A program made the translations under genes and the position numbers. Positions 1 through 8,970 of a stretch of 64,000 nucleotides of DNA are shown piece after piece. Origin of the DNA: Halomonas sp. (GTDB lineage: Bacteria > Pseudomonadota > Gammaproteobacteria > Pseudomonadales > Halomonadaceae); assembly GCF_029263665.1 (NCBI RefSeq), contig NZ_JAJUFQ010000004.1:248001-312000 (forward strand), read 5' to 3'. Every line of letters begins with the position of its first letter. The stretch's first letter is position 1. Below the pieces are notes generated by a model. That model saw only the letters and a list, made by a program, of their open reading frames with translations. It was not told the DNA's origin and searched no databases.

Positions 1-419
1 TAGGAGACACGATAACGATTGGTAATGGCATCGATGTCGGACTTGCTACCTGTCAGCCCGATGAACTGTGGTCCGAATGCCTCCGTGTATTCCTTCATGA
101 TCTCCGGAGTATCCCGAGTCGGATCAACCGAAACAAACAACACTTGAATGTCTTCGCGAGCCTTGTCATCAACCTGTCTGAAAGCAGTTGCAAGCCGGGC
201 CAGCGTAATCGGGCAGACATCCGGACAGTGGGTATAGCCAAAGAACAGCAGCGTGGTCTTGCCACGAAAGTCTTCCGCATCCACTTGCTTGCCATTCTCG
301 TCGGTCAGGTGGAAATCGAGAGGTGGCATCATCTCGGAGATATCCGTTGTCTGCCAGGACTGGTCACTGCACCCCACCAGCCAGAAGGATACGAGCGCAA
401 TGCATAACCACTTGTACAT
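1..419 (-). CDS. SCO1/SenC family copper-binding lipoprotein (3' end cut off by the window)
   Basis: This protein delivers copper to the CuA site of cytochrome c oxidase and acts as a thioredoxin-fold protein on the periplasmic side of the inner membrane. About 140 residues are visible. A short lipoprotein signal ends in LVGC (Cys17), and the family motif CPDVCP lies at residues 65-70, giving the two metal-binding cysteines. The segment SVDPTRDTPE is also typical of the family. The conserved distal histidine should lie beyond base 1 and cannot be checked. The start is the ATG at 419, which opens directly with the lipoprotein signal. It lies 24 bases behind the PCu(A)C gene on the same strand, so the two probably form a copper-delivery operon. 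Confidence 0.93.
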   Translation of the reverse strand, partial: MYKWLCIALVSFWLVGCSDQSWQTTDISEMMPPLDFHLTDENGKQVDAEDFRGKTTLLFFGYTHCPDVCPITLARLATAFRQVDDKAREDIQVLFVSVDPTRDTPEIMKEYTEAFGPQFIGLTGSKSDIDAITNRYRVS

Positions 420-443
420 ATGACTATTCCCCGAACCGTCCCA

Positions 444-908
444 TTACATTGATACAGGGGAAACCACGTCGAAATTCACCGGCAGCGGCTCCTCTCCAGC
501 AAACTGCAGTACGATCTCGACCTCATCCCCTATCGCCAGGGGCTGGTTTCGATTCATCAACATCAGGTGATAACCCTTCGGTGCAAACTTGATGGTCTCT
601 CCCGGCGCCAGCTCCAGTTCATGCACCATCTGCATACTGGCCACACCATCCTTGTCCATGCTGAGATGCATGTGAACCTGATCGAAGGCCGGACTTTCCG
701 CTCCTACCAAGGTCACAGGTTCGTCACCAGTATTATGCAGATTGAAGTAACCTGCAGAAGGCGATGCCCCGGGCAGCAAGCTCACCTTGGCTTCAGTCAC
801 TTCCAGGTCTGCTGCCTGGGCAACGCCTGCAAGCAGCATGGTTGCCATCATGGCCCATAGCCATGAGTGAGAAATACGACGCATGTTATTGTTTCTTGTA
901 CTCGGCAT
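444..908 (-). CDS. PCu(A)C-type periplasmic copper chaperone
   Basis: This is a small secreted cupredoxin-like protein (about 154 residues) that carries Cu(I) to cytochrome oxidase, often together with an SCO protein. The family metal motif H-x10-M-x21-H-x-M is complete at H81, M92, H114 and M116. Residues 1-32 form a signal peptide with a hydrophobic core and a VAQA cleavage site. I chose the ATG at 908 rather than the in-frame ATG at 920 because TGGAG lies 7-11 bases in front of it. The SCO1 gene follows closely. Function is assigned from the motif and the neighbour. Confidence 0.92.
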   Translation of the reverse strand: MPSTRNNNMRRISHSWLWAMMATMLLAGVAQAADLEVTEAKVSLLPGASPSAGYFNLHNTGDEPVTLVGAESPAFDQVHMHLSMDKDGVASMQMVHELELAPGETIKFAPKGYHLMLMNRNQPLAIGDEVEIVLQFAGEEPLPVNFDVVSPVSM

Positions 909-1195
909 ATCTCGCTCCATTCAGTGCACAAACAACATAGATAGAGCGATACGATAGCAGATCCACGCATCCGCAAAGCCCAACCTGAGCACGTCATATT
1001 GTCGCAGTCTGGATGAATGCCGGATCAACCAGGAAGACTCGACACCCTGTCATTGGCATGGTCAGCCGGCATGACACGCCAAGCTATCGCCAGTCGAAAG
1101 AAAACCACCTGATGGGTGCTGCTAGAAAACGAGTGGAAGGTGGAAAGGTTGTCGTTGCAGAAATCACGCAAGTGACAGAACCCGCGTACCAAGTA

Positions 1196-1537
1196 TCAAC
1201 AGAGCGCCGATAGGCCGCAGTTTGTTGTGTAACGAGTCGAAGTGACATCCAGCGTCACACGATCATTGACCTTGTCATAGAAGAACGAGGCATAGCCCTG
1301 CGGGGAGGTTGGCGTCTTGTACAAGCCACACACACCATAGCCGTGATTGACCTTCTGCAGGTACTTTACCTCGACCATCGGCTCGGGTGTATTGAGCTCT
1401 GCCGCCAGGGCACGCTGAATGTCGCCACTCAGACGGCTTTCCGAGTAGGCCTGGCCACCGAAGATCGCGCCACCAAGAATCACGAAGGCAGCAAGCGGGA
1501 TGGCAACATTGAATGTCATGGCACGAGAATAACGCAT
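1196..1537 (-). CDS. Small membrane-anchored or exported protein of unknown function
   Basis: I do not recognise this 113-residue protein. A hydrophobic stretch at residues 8-30 (FNVAIPLAAFVILGGAIFGG) is either a signal peptide or an N-terminal anchor. The remainder is a compact soluble domain with three cysteines, at about residues 70, 107 and the last position, and phrases such as VCGLYKTPTS and GYASFFYD, compatible with a small extracytoplasmic domain. It may start at the ATG at 1537 or at 1519. It stands alone between the copper genes and the SGNH-like gene. Confidence 0.6.
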   Translation of the reverse strand: MRYSRAMTFNVAIPLAAFVILGGAIFGGQAYSESRLSGDIQRALAAELNTPEPMVEVKYLQKVNHGYGVCGLYKTPTSPQGYASFFYDKVNDRVTLDVTSTRYTTNCGLSALC

Positions 1538-1890
1538 GCCTGCATGCTAGCCGGATGATATCGCCAGGCACAAGGCGGCAGGATGTCGCATATAGAGGGG
1601 GCTTCACCTCGCCTCTCATCTTTCACCTCTGCCGAGCACAGCCATGGCCAGGGTCTTGCCTTCAGCCAGCGGATGGCGGATTCAGCGACGAGAAGCACTA
1701 TTCATCAGGGCATCGTCATCTCAAGACTGACTAAAAACACAGACACAGTAAACATTATCAATTACATAAAAACACCTGGCGTATACAACAGAATACTCCC
1801 GTCATTCTAGTGACAAAATATAATATTGATCAATATATTCACGTGCTCACGCAAACTGCATAGATTATATTTTTCTTACAGGGATGAAAT
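1538..1890. other. 353-base intergenic region with an A+T-rich promoter zone and a palindrome
   Basis: No convincing gene lies here. The left part is G+C rich like the host. From about 1735 the sequence becomes very A+T rich and leads into the low-G+C gene at 1891. A perfect 14-base palindrome, ATATTGATCAATAT, lies at 1823-1836 and is a possible operator. A short ribosome site (CAGGGATG) lies just ahead of the downstream start. Confidence 0.4.
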
Positions 1891-3234
1891 ATGAAAGTAT
1901 CTATTATCGGGACAAGTAATTCAGTTATAAAGAATGGCTATACCCAGGCATTGAGAGAAAAATTTGAAGTTCATAACTTATCTTCTGGAAGAAACCCCAT
2001 ATTTTTTCATATCAAGCAGTTGCTCAATAATGCCGAATCCTTGATGTCAAGTGACGTCATCATCATTGACCACTATGTCAATGATATTAACTTCTATTGT
2101 AACCATTATCAGAAGAAAAAAAGAATCAACAATTACTTCTACCATATCAACAACTACTATAAACTTCTTTCCATGCTTGGAGTACCCGTCATAAATGTCA
2201 TGTTTCCTATCCGGTTTCTAAAGCCAGGAGACAACAATCACATGAGAATAAAAAGAATTTCAAAAAGATACGGACATAACGTCGTCGACCTTAATGAAAC
2301 CAAGATAGAAAAGACGCATTACAAGGATGCGGTACATATCAAGCCACAAAAGTCTTTTATTTTTGGTGAGCATCTTTCAGAATACATACTGAATCATTAC
2401 TCGAAAAGCAAGTCACAAAATATGCATCATGAACCTTCTGAAAGATTCAGAACGCTTGATTCATTGAAAAACAGCCCCTATATGGTCCTGTCTGCTGACA
2501 AAGTAAAAAGTCAGTCCGACAATGTATCTCTAGAAAACTTCACCAATAGCCTGATATCGCTTGAGTATCTTGATGGTGCTTCTACAGGCGGCGGAATCAA
2601 ATACGCGTTACCTAAAGCATTCGAAGATTCCGAGCTATTATCCATCGGCTATATCAATCTGGCTGAGAAGCCTCATGGTATCTCGATAAATGACAAGCAT
2701 GGCAAGTCACACCGTTACACGCTCAATGGAAAACTTTATTACCATGAGTCCTTTGACGACCCGATAGAAATAAAAGACCTTGTCCATATAAAGACACATG
2801 CGGACACCAGCGTTGGCCAGTTTTCCAACCTGATGGGAAGGCGATCCATGGGGCCTCCCGCGTTGCCCGCCAATATCGTAGAACTACTGGTACACAACCC
2901 GGCCATTACCATGGAGGAGCAGGCAGCTTCTGCTAAAGACATTCCGGCAGCCATGGATATGGAGGCTCTGCGTCAGAGGTGGCTCATATCAAAGCCGGCC
3001 TCCAAGGCATTTACCTTGTCGACGTTCAGTTCATTGAAATCCAAGGTGAAGAATAATCGAGAGTCAGCCGACGTCCTGCGCGAAACAGCGTACATGTTTG
3101 AAGAGATCGGTGATCTGACCACCGCCAATGCCATCATGAAGCAAGCCGCATTGCTCAAGCCCAATGCGCCAGTGATAAGAAAGAAGCTCCAGGAATATCG
3201 CTCTCTGTTGGGTGCCGACGCAAAAACAGCCTGA
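1891..3234 (+). CDS. SGNH-hydrolase-like protein with a C-terminal helical tail, low G+C
   Basis: This 447-residue protein has features of the SGNH/GDSL fold: a block-I-like GTSNS at residues 7-11, HYVND at 61-65 in the place of the GxND block, and D146-x-x-H149 in KDAVHIKP in the place of the catalytic Asp/His pair. The middle region (about 190-330) is not recognised. The last 100 residues are helical and TPR-like (YMFEEIGDLTTANAIMKQA). The first three quarters are much lower in G+C than the neighbours, while the 3' end is closer to the host, which suggests a transferred or chimeric gene. It might act on a surface polysaccharide, but that is only inference. The next gene on the other strand is the pilus tip protein. 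Confidence 0.6.
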   Translation: MKVSIIGTSNSVIKNGYTQALREKFEVHNLSSGRNPIFFHIKQLLNNAESLMSSDVIIIDHYVNDINFYCNHYQKKKRINNYFYHINNYYKLLSMLGVPVINVMFPIRFLKPGDNNHMRIKRISKRYGHNVVDLNETKIEKTHYKDAVHIKPQKSFIFGEHLSEYILNHYSKSKSQNMHHEPSERFRTLDSLKNSPYMVLSADKVKSQSDNVSLENFTNSLISLEYLDGASTGGGIKYALPKAFEDSELLSIGYINLAEKPHGISINDKHGKSHRYTLNGKLYYHESFDDPIEIKDLVHIKTHADTSVGQFSNLMGRRSMGPPALPANIVELLVHNPAITMEEQAASAKDIPAAMDMEALRQRWLISKPASKAFTLSTFSSLKSKVKNNRESADVLRETAYMFEEIGDLTTANAIMKQAALLKPNAPVIRKKLQEYRSLLGADAKTA

Positions 3235-3294
3235 TGCTTCGGGTTACCAGTGAATGGTGATGTCACGATGCGCCAGTCTGAAGCGAACAATGCA

Positions 3295-4260
3295 TCAATA
3301 AGTGACGGTCACCACGACGGTATCCGTGTATGTTCCTGGCGCAGGCGTTGTTTGTGACGGTACGCGGCCATATACGGTCAAGTTCTGCGTGGCACCGGCG
3401 CCGGTGCCACTCGCTGTGTTGCTTCCAATGGTGTTGCCCCAGGGTTGGCTGCGGGCAGCGTCCTGATAGAGACCATAGGTAATGGCCTGCTCTCCCAGCA
3501 TCATGCGACGCTGGGTAGGACCATCACCATTGAGTCCATTGTTCAGGCCGACGTTGTAGGTCGTGCCAGAAGTGCAGTTCACGGCGACAGCGCCCGTGGC
3601 ATCCACGGCGGCATCCAGCACACCATGATTACCGAAATTGATGTCCTGCGCAGTGACATTGCAGTTAGGCGTGACGTTTGCCTGCACACTGAAATTCGAA
3701 TTTGTAGGGTTTTGTGTCAAACCATCGCAGCTGGCTGCGCTGGTCGTGCGCCAGTTGAGCTCTACGTTGGCGCCAGCAAACGTGGACGTATAGACACCCG
3801 GCGAAACCCCTTGTTGATCCCCCGCAACCCGTGCATAGATCGTGCGCGAGGTCGAAACAGACCCCAGGATCGGCACCGATAGCTGCAGGAAGACAGGTGT
3901 TCCGAGGGCTGACTGTGTTCGCGATCCCCAAGGTGTTGCACGGGCGGCATCCTGGAAGAAGTTGTAATTCAGTCTGGCATTATCAGGACCAAGCATGTGG
4001 CGAACCCCAGAAGTTGATCCACCTGTGCCTGCATTGAGGTTGAGACAGATACGGAAGGTCGCGCCAAGCGTGGAGTTGCAGGTGATATTCACGTTTCCTG
4101 TGGTGTCAACGGCACCACTGGTCAATGTGTCGACATTGCCGAAGTTGACGTTGGTTACACTGAAGGAGCAATTATTCAACACTTGGGCCACTGCCGACAT
4201 CGGCAGCAGGAGCATGAAGAGCAATGGAATGATGACAGGACGCAACATGCAACTCCTCAT
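3295..4260 (-). CDS. Two-domain SCPU (spore coat U) pilus tip protein, CsuE-like
   Basis: This 321-residue exported protein has a signal peptide (residues 1-25, ending SAVAQ) and two SCPU domains in tandem, about 28-165 and 175-321. Each shows the pattern of an early Cys, the phrase (V/I)NFGN, a later Cys and a C-terminal beta strand (DTVVVTVTY). The two-domain architecture matches CsuE, the adhesive tip of archaic chaperone-usher pili. It is the last gene of the operon; its ATG overlaps the usher stop codon in an ATGA junction, so translation is probably coupled. The receptor or surface bound by the tip cannot be read from the sequence. Confidence 0.88.
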   Translation of the reverse strand: MRSCMLRPVIIPLLFMLLLPMSAVAQVLNNCSFSVTNVNFGNVDTLTSGAVDTTGNVNITCNSTLGATFRICLNLNAGTGGSTSGVRHMLGPDNARLNYNFFQDAARATPWGSRTQSALGTPVFLQLSVPILGSVSTSRTIYARVAGDQQGVSPGVYTSTFAGANVELNWRTTSAASCDGLTQNPTNSNFSVQANVTPNCNVTAQDINFGNHGVLDAAVDATGAVAVNCTSGTTYNVGLNNGLNGDGPTQRRMMLGEQAITYGLYQDAARSQPWGNTIGSNTASGTGAGATQNLTVYGRVPSQTTPAPGTYTDTVVVTVTY

Positions 4261-6695
4261 TCGATCGGACGACAGATCACATCGGGAATGGTGACTTGCT
4301 CACCTTCGTGGGGTATATAGCCAAATTCAGCGAAGCAGCGTCCGCGGGTGGGCTGATCCACGATGATTCGGTTGTGCGAGTCAAGCCCCGTGATAAAGGC
4401 CTGGCCACCATAACCAATGACAAAACCTTCCGCGGCCCCCTCCATCTTGCCAACCGATCCCGTTTCCAGGTATTCCCCCACCGCATTTTGCAGGATGACA
4501 AGCGCAGCCCGGGCGTCGGTATGAACATCAAAATCGACCACGGTACCGCTGCGATCGGCCGGGACCGTAATCTCACGAGTACTGCCGACCGTGGCATCGA
4601 TGGGAAGATTTCTTGGGTCAATCGAGATCTGGTTGCGTTCGTAGGAGCGCAGATCAGACAGCAGCAGTTTACCCTTGCGGTTGGTACGCCCCACAGGACG
4701 GTTTTCATACTGCACATCAACCCCCCCAACGCCGGTATCGACGATAGTGAAGGCGTCATCGATCCGGTCCGACAGGAAGACATCCTGGCTAGCGAAGACG
4801 ATGGCTCCGTCTATCTGCCCCGTGGCACGATAAAGATCGTCATACTGCTCAACGCCAGCTTCAAGACGGGCAAAGGATGGACGGTAACTGATGGCCGCCG
4901 CTCGGTTGGTGACCTCTCCCTCAGTATCGCGAAGGCGCCAGCCAACGCTGCCGACCTCCGACCTCTCCGGCTTCACCAGGTCCGTCGTCACCGAGGTCCC
5001 GTCGGAATCCGAGGAAACACCGGTCGAAGCATAGATATCTCTGCCAAGGGGTATCGAAAGGCCGACAAAAACGCCGAAGGAATCCCTATCTTCGAGATCC
5101 GTGAAGGCTGTGGCAAAGATGGACGCCCTACCGATCGGACGGTTCAGGGAAAGACCGAGGATCTGCGAACGATCTTCTTCGACAGTCTCAACCTGGGTAT
5201 AGCTGACATTGAGCGTTGAGGGGTCGAACGTCAAAGGAGCAGAGATGGATACCTGATCAAGCGCGCGCGGTGGTGCAGCCGTATTAATGCCATCGTCCAG
5301 GAACGAGGAAGCATCAGCCGTTACACCGGCAATATCGTTGTAGTCTCCGAACGTGCGCTGTGTTCGCGCAAAAAGATGCCAGTCCCAGAACTCGAATTCG
5401 ACACTTCCAGCCACTTGAAAGCCTGTCTGACCGTCAACACGGCTTGTTGATCCCGCAAGGGAGCCCACACCATAGGAACCAAGGCTAAGCGCCGTTCCAG
5501 CTCCACCATTAACGAGCCCGCCTCCTCCCTCGGCATGGCCCTCCAGAGTGAGCTGATCCGAAAGCCCGTAGCGAAGCGTACCAGAGGCCATGAGGCTCCC
5601 GTCATAGTCACTGGACTCAATCCCGTAAAACCGGCGGGCAAAGCCGGCTTCTGCCGAGTAATCCCAAAGCCCTGACGCCAGGAGATTGGATGAAGCGAAG
5701 AAAGGCGTCTCTGAGGTAGCCTCTCGCCCCAGTGCGTCGCGTACCACCACCCGAGCTGTCCCGCTTCCCGTCACCACCGGCAGGTTGGTCACTTGAAACG
5801 GGCCAGCCGGAATCTGCTCGGAGACCCGGCGGGCATTGTTGACATAGACGTCGACCGTCGAAGGTACCGCCGCGGACCCAGATAGATCGGGCAATGGCAT
5901 GGTCACAAGATCCGGCCGCAATCCAAAATTGCGCTGGACTTGGAGACCACCAAGCCGGGTTGGACGCGTCCAATTCAAGCCACCGGAGATGACATCACCC
6001 GCCCGAAACGAGGTTAACCATTCAGGATTCGAATAGGACCAGGTCGTATCAAGGCGCGTGGAATCGTAAAGCTCGTTCGACGAGACACTGGCAACATATG
6101 AATTCGTGAACACGCCGAATGGGCTGAAGATACGGCCTTCGAACCAACCCGATACACCTTCGAAGTCCCACATGTCATCAATGTCATCACCACCGGTGCT
6201 GGTATAAAGCGTGTAATTCATGAGCGCACCAAGACTGCTTTGGGCATCGGTCGAAGGAGGCTCGTTCCACGCCCTTTCATGAGCTTCGATGACTCGTTCG
6301 GAAAGTGCATCGAACTCAGCGGAAAAGTGGATGCTTTGACTGGCTTCGTCGTACTCGAAGGACACCCCGGCAAGCTGGGCGACATCGACTAGCCCATCCG
6401 GCCCAATGGCCTTTTCAGGCGCCCGGATACCCACGTTGCGTAGCTGGTCGGGGGCGATCGCAAGCCCCCCGTCAGCATCCTGTCGAAAGACGGCAGCCAG
6501 GTCGGTCGAGGTGCCGTTGATAAAGACTTCGAGCTGCAGGTCCCGGGTACCATGCGAAAACGAACTGGCCGAATCAAAACCCATGACAGCAGGAGGAATT
6601 GCCCCGGCAAACGCTTTTTGACCGTACAACGGCGCAAGAAACCCAATCGACACTGAAAGCAGAATGCTAGCCGCCGCTGATACGTGCGGTCGCAT
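4257..6695 (-). CDS. Outer-membrane fimbrial usher, CsuD-like
   Basis: The usher forms the outer-membrane pore through which pilin-chaperone complexes are delivered and polymerised. The protein is about 812 residues, normal for the family, with a signal peptide followed by an N-terminal domain (FNGTSTDLAAVF region), a long beta-barrel, a plug-type segment (PSTVDVYVNNARRVSEQIPAG) and C-terminal domains ending in VTIPDVICRPIE. I chose the ATG at 6695, with AGGA seven bases upstream, over a TTG one codon earlier. The gene overlaps the chaperone gene by about 29 bases and the tip gene by 4, which is a tightly coupled operon. Confidence 0.92.
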   Translation of the reverse strand: MRPHVSAAASILLSVSIGFLAPLYGQKAFAGAIPPAVMGFDSASSFSHGTRDLQLEVFINGTSTDLAAVFRQDADGGLAIAPDQLRNVGIRAPEKAIGPDGLVDVAQLAGVSFEYDEASQSIHFSAEFDALSERVIEAHERAWNEPPSTDAQSSLGALMNYTLYTSTGGDDIDDMWDFEGVSGWFEGRIFSPFGVFTNSYVASVSSNELYDSTRLDTTWSYSNPEWLTSFRAGDVISGGLNWTRPTRLGGLQVQRNFGLRPDLVTMPLPDLSGSAAVPSTVDVYVNNARRVSEQIPAGPFQVTNLPVVTGSGTARVVVRDALGREATSETPFFASSNLLASGLWDYSAEAGFARRFYGIESSDYDGSLMASGTLRYGLSDQLTLEGHAEGGGGLVNGGAGTALSLGSYGVGSLAGSTSRVDGQTGFQVAGSVEFEFWDWHLFARTQRTFGDYNDIAGVTADASSFLDDGINTAAPPRALDQVSISAPLTFDPSTLNVSYTQVETVEEDRSQILGLSLNRPIGRASIFATAFTDLEDRDSFGVFVGLSIPLGRDIYASTGVSSDSDGTSVTTDLVKPERSEVGSVGWRLRDTEGEVTNRAAAISYRPSFARLEAGVEQYDDLYRATGQIDGAIVFASQDVFLSDRIDDAFTIVDTGVGGVDVQYENRPVGRTNRKGKLLLSDLRSYERNQISIDPRNLPIDATVGSTREITVPADRSGTVVDFDVHTDARAALVILQNAVGEYLETGSVGKMEGAAEGFVIGYGGQAFITGLDSHNRIIVDQPTRGRCFAEFGYIPHEGEQVTIPDVICRPIE

Positions 6696-7392
6696 CAAAA
6701 CGTCCTGTTTCGCTGTCCGCTGTTATTGTCACCGCCCCTTCTGATATATCTCTGCGGCTCATTTCCGGTACAAACCAGCTGGCTGTCGAACTCCCCAGCA
6801 CATAGCCGACAAGACCCTCGTGCTGAGCCACGACCGTACCGTCAGTGCTCAAGGAGAGATTCGATACCTTGAAGCGGCGATCGCCATCATTGCGAACCGA
6901 AACCATGTAACCATTTTGTCGCTTCTCGACAGACCATGAAGGAAGCGCATCCTGAATATCAGGATCGGCGAAGAATACGGGGATGGAATGGCGCACCACG
7001 AGAGTGACCGTGCCGGCATGTTGTCGCGAGGGCGATGGCAGCTCATCCACGACCAGTCGATAGCTTTCCTCCGCCTGTACAGGCTGTTTCGTTGTACGCA
7101 CGATACGCACGATATTCTCGCCACCAGGCTGAAGCGTCGTAATGGGAGGACTGGCAGCCACATCGCTTGCTGTCTCATAGACATCGTCACCATTCTGCTG
7201 GGTCCAGCGAAACACCCGAATCTGGACATTGATCGGTCGTTGCGCGTCATTCCAGACTCGGATCGTGGATGCCGACGTCGGAGCACTGAGATCAAGGATG
7301 ACGGGTGCGACACGCAGCGATGCTGCAACTGCAGGAGTCACTAGACTGAACGCCGTAATGAGGCACATGGCCAATATGACGATTGATCGCAT
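6667..7392 (-). CDS. Periplasmic pilus chaperone, CsuC-like
   Basis: This 241-residue protein has a signal peptide (cleavage after AVAA near residue 24) followed by two Ig-like domains of the PapD type: SLRVAPVILDLSAP at the start, the strand IRVWNDAQRPINVQIRVFRW, and a VIPVFF-like strand (SIPVFFADPD) near residue 145. It binds pilin subunits in the periplasm by donor-strand complementation and hands them to the usher encoded next. It lies 40 bases behind the pilin gene. Confidence 0.9.
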   Translation of the reverse strand: MRSIVILAMCLITAFSLVTPAVAASLRVAPVILDLSAPTSASTIRVWNDAQRPINVQIRVFRWTQQNGDDVYETASDVAASPPITTLQPGGENIVRIVRTTKQPVQAEESYRLVVDELPSPSRQHAGTVTLVVRHSIPVFFADPDIQDALPSWSVEKRQNGYMVSVRNDGDRRFKVSNLSLSTDGTVVAQHEGLVGYVLGSSTASWFVPEMSRRDISEGAVTITADSETGRFDATARISGG

Positions 7393-7431
7393 CTTTCTCT
7401 CTTTGATCAGCTCAATTTTTGGTCAGATCGA

Positions 7432-7944
7432 TCAGTAGGTCACGGTGACAGTGACGACATCGGTATAAGTGCCTGGTGCTGGAGCATCCTGCCCAGGGAC
7501 CTGGCCAAAGACGGTATATACTTGTTCAGCACCTGTGCCGGTGCCCGAAACAGTATCAGTGCCAATCGTGTCGCCCCATACATCGGTATGGCCAGCATCG
7601 GTATAGAGAGAATAAGAGACGGTCTCGGAGTCAGGCCCCGTCATCAAACGGGTAGCCACTGATGCGCCTGTACCCTGTCCTTCATTCAGCCCGATATCGT
7701 AAGTCGTGCCGTTTGTGCACTGAACAGCAATGTCACTTGAGGCCTCGATCGCCGTATCAATCACACCAGTGTTGCCAAAATCCAGATCTGCTGCAGAGTT
7801 GATCTGACACTCGGCGTCGATGGTGATTTGAACATTGAACTGTGTGGTTGCCGTCTGGGCAGCGGAGTATCCCGCCGAAAGCATCAAGATGACCAAAAGG
7901 CCACTACGAACATGAAAGCGACGAACATGAAAATTGGTCCGCAT
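7432..7944 (-). CDS. Major SCPU-domain pilin, CsuA/B-like
   Basis: This 170-residue secreted protein has a signal peptide (about residues 1-30, ending YSAAQ) and one SCPU domain: TTQFNVQITIDAEC, then LDFGNTGVID, then a second Cys and the terminal strand YTDVVTVTVTY. It is the first gene of the operon and is the probable shaft subunit. It resembles the C-terminal half of the tip protein, especially in the CxNGTTYDIGLN segment. Acinetobacter csu operons also encode the minor subunits CsuA and CsuB; none is present here, so this is a reduced four-gene set. Confidence 0.88.
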   Translation of the reverse strand: MRTNFHVRRFHVRSGLLVILMLSAGYSAAQTATTQFNVQITIDAECQINSAADLDFGNTGVIDTAIEASSDIAVQCTNGTTYDIGLNEGQGTGASVATRLMTGPDSETVSYSLYTDAGHTDVWGDTIGTDTVSGTGTGAEQVYTVFGQVPGQDAPAPGTYTDVVTVTVTY

Positions 7945-8365
7945 ACTTATCCCCTTGATTCAACGCTACCTGCCGGAAGGTAACGATCATGAGCGCATGA
8001 CTACCGGCACACCCAGCTCAATCCATAACGCGCCATACGGAGCTCTTAATGCCACCAACCATTGGAATGAGTCAAAGATCAGCAGATGAACATCACTACC
8101 CATACTTTTGCCCTAGAAAGCAGTGTAGCAAAGAGCTCCACCAGCACCATTAAATCCACTCAGATAGATAAATAGATAGTGAGCCTACCTTGCCAAGAGA
8201 CTGAAGGGGGGAGGGATAAGAGTCCGTCAGCCGCTACGTGACCAGTGGCCATGTTGGCAGTCACCACTGCCAATGGCCAAGCTCATCATTGCATTGACTG
8301 ATCACATAGATGAGATAATTCTTATATTGGTGATTAATACAGAATGATGTACCGACAATTTAGTG
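7945..8365. other. 421-base intergenic region, probable pilus promoter region
   Basis: No gene is supported. On the minus strand this region must hold the promoter of the pilus operon. An A+T-rich patch (about 8155-8185, with tandem GATAGATA-like units) and another (8290-8345) are visible. I could not fix a convincing -35/-10 pair. Confidence 0.35.
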
Positions 8366-8812
8366 TCACGGCAATTTCTTGACCACGGTTTCAGATGAAG
8401 TCACTGCACTTCCATCCCCCGATTGCGGCGTCATGTAAGGGATAGGTTGTCCCGTTGCCTTATCCATGAGAATCGAATGCTGTTCGCTGTGTGAAAACAA
8501 ATACTGTTCACCCCACTGACGCAAAGCAACTACCACAGGAAAGAGACTTTCTCCCTTGGCTGTCAGCACATATTCCTGATAAGCCGTGCCATCCGATGCT
8601 GGCCGAGTCTCCAGGATATCGGCTTCAACCAGTCTGCGTAGACGCTCGGACAGAATATTGCGGGCTACCCCCAGGCTGCGCTGGAAGTCACCAAAGCGAC
8701 TCACGCCGTCAAAAGCATCTCTCACGATCAGCAGTGACCACCGATCACCGATGACATCGACAGAGCGTGCCACTGGGCAAGTTTCATCAATCGTAGATTT
8801 TCGGCGAGCCAT
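8366..8812 (-). CDS. HxlR-family winged-helix regulator
   Basis: This 148-residue HxlR-type transcription factor has the family opening CPVARSVDVIGDRWSLLIVRD (around residues 12-32, Cys12 being the usual conserved cysteine), then FGDFQRSLGVARNILSERLRRL for the recognition helix, and the wing YVLTAKGESLFPV. Members often sense electrophiles or redox state through the cysteine and control a divergent gene. Here the divergent neighbour is an MFS exporter, which is its likely target. AGGGA lies about seven bases before the ATG. Confidence 0.9.
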   Translation of the reverse strand: MARRKSTIDETCPVARSVDVIGDRWSLLIVRDAFDGVSRFGDFQRSLGVARNILSERLRRLVEADILETRPASDGTAYQEYVLTAKGESLFPVVVALRQWGEQYLFSHSEQHSILMDKATGQPIPYMTPQSGDGSAVTSSETVVKKLP

Positions 8813-8831
8813 GACGGTTCCCTTTCATGCA

Positions 8832-8949
8832 GTTTCAGCGACCAATGTAATTTCAGCGATCTATTCAGCTTTAGCGACCTATTCAGCCCTGGCGACCCAT
8901 ATGGTTGCATTTTAAAACCACCACAACTACTCTCCAACCAGTTTTAAAT
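8832..8949. promoter_or_regulatory. Divergent control region with degenerate tandem repeats and an inverted repeat
   Basis: Between the HxlR gene and the MFS gene, four degenerate units of about 18-20 bases follow each other at about 8832-8899, each containing a form of CAGCGACC(T/A)ATTCAG. Next to them TTTTAAAAC (8910-8918) and GTTTTAAA (8941-8948) form an inverted repeat that flanks the likely MFS promoter. The inverted repeat is a candidate HxlR operator. The role of the tandem repeats is unknown. Confidence 0.4.
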
Positions 8950-8970
8950 CAAAACCAATGGAGAGTCATC

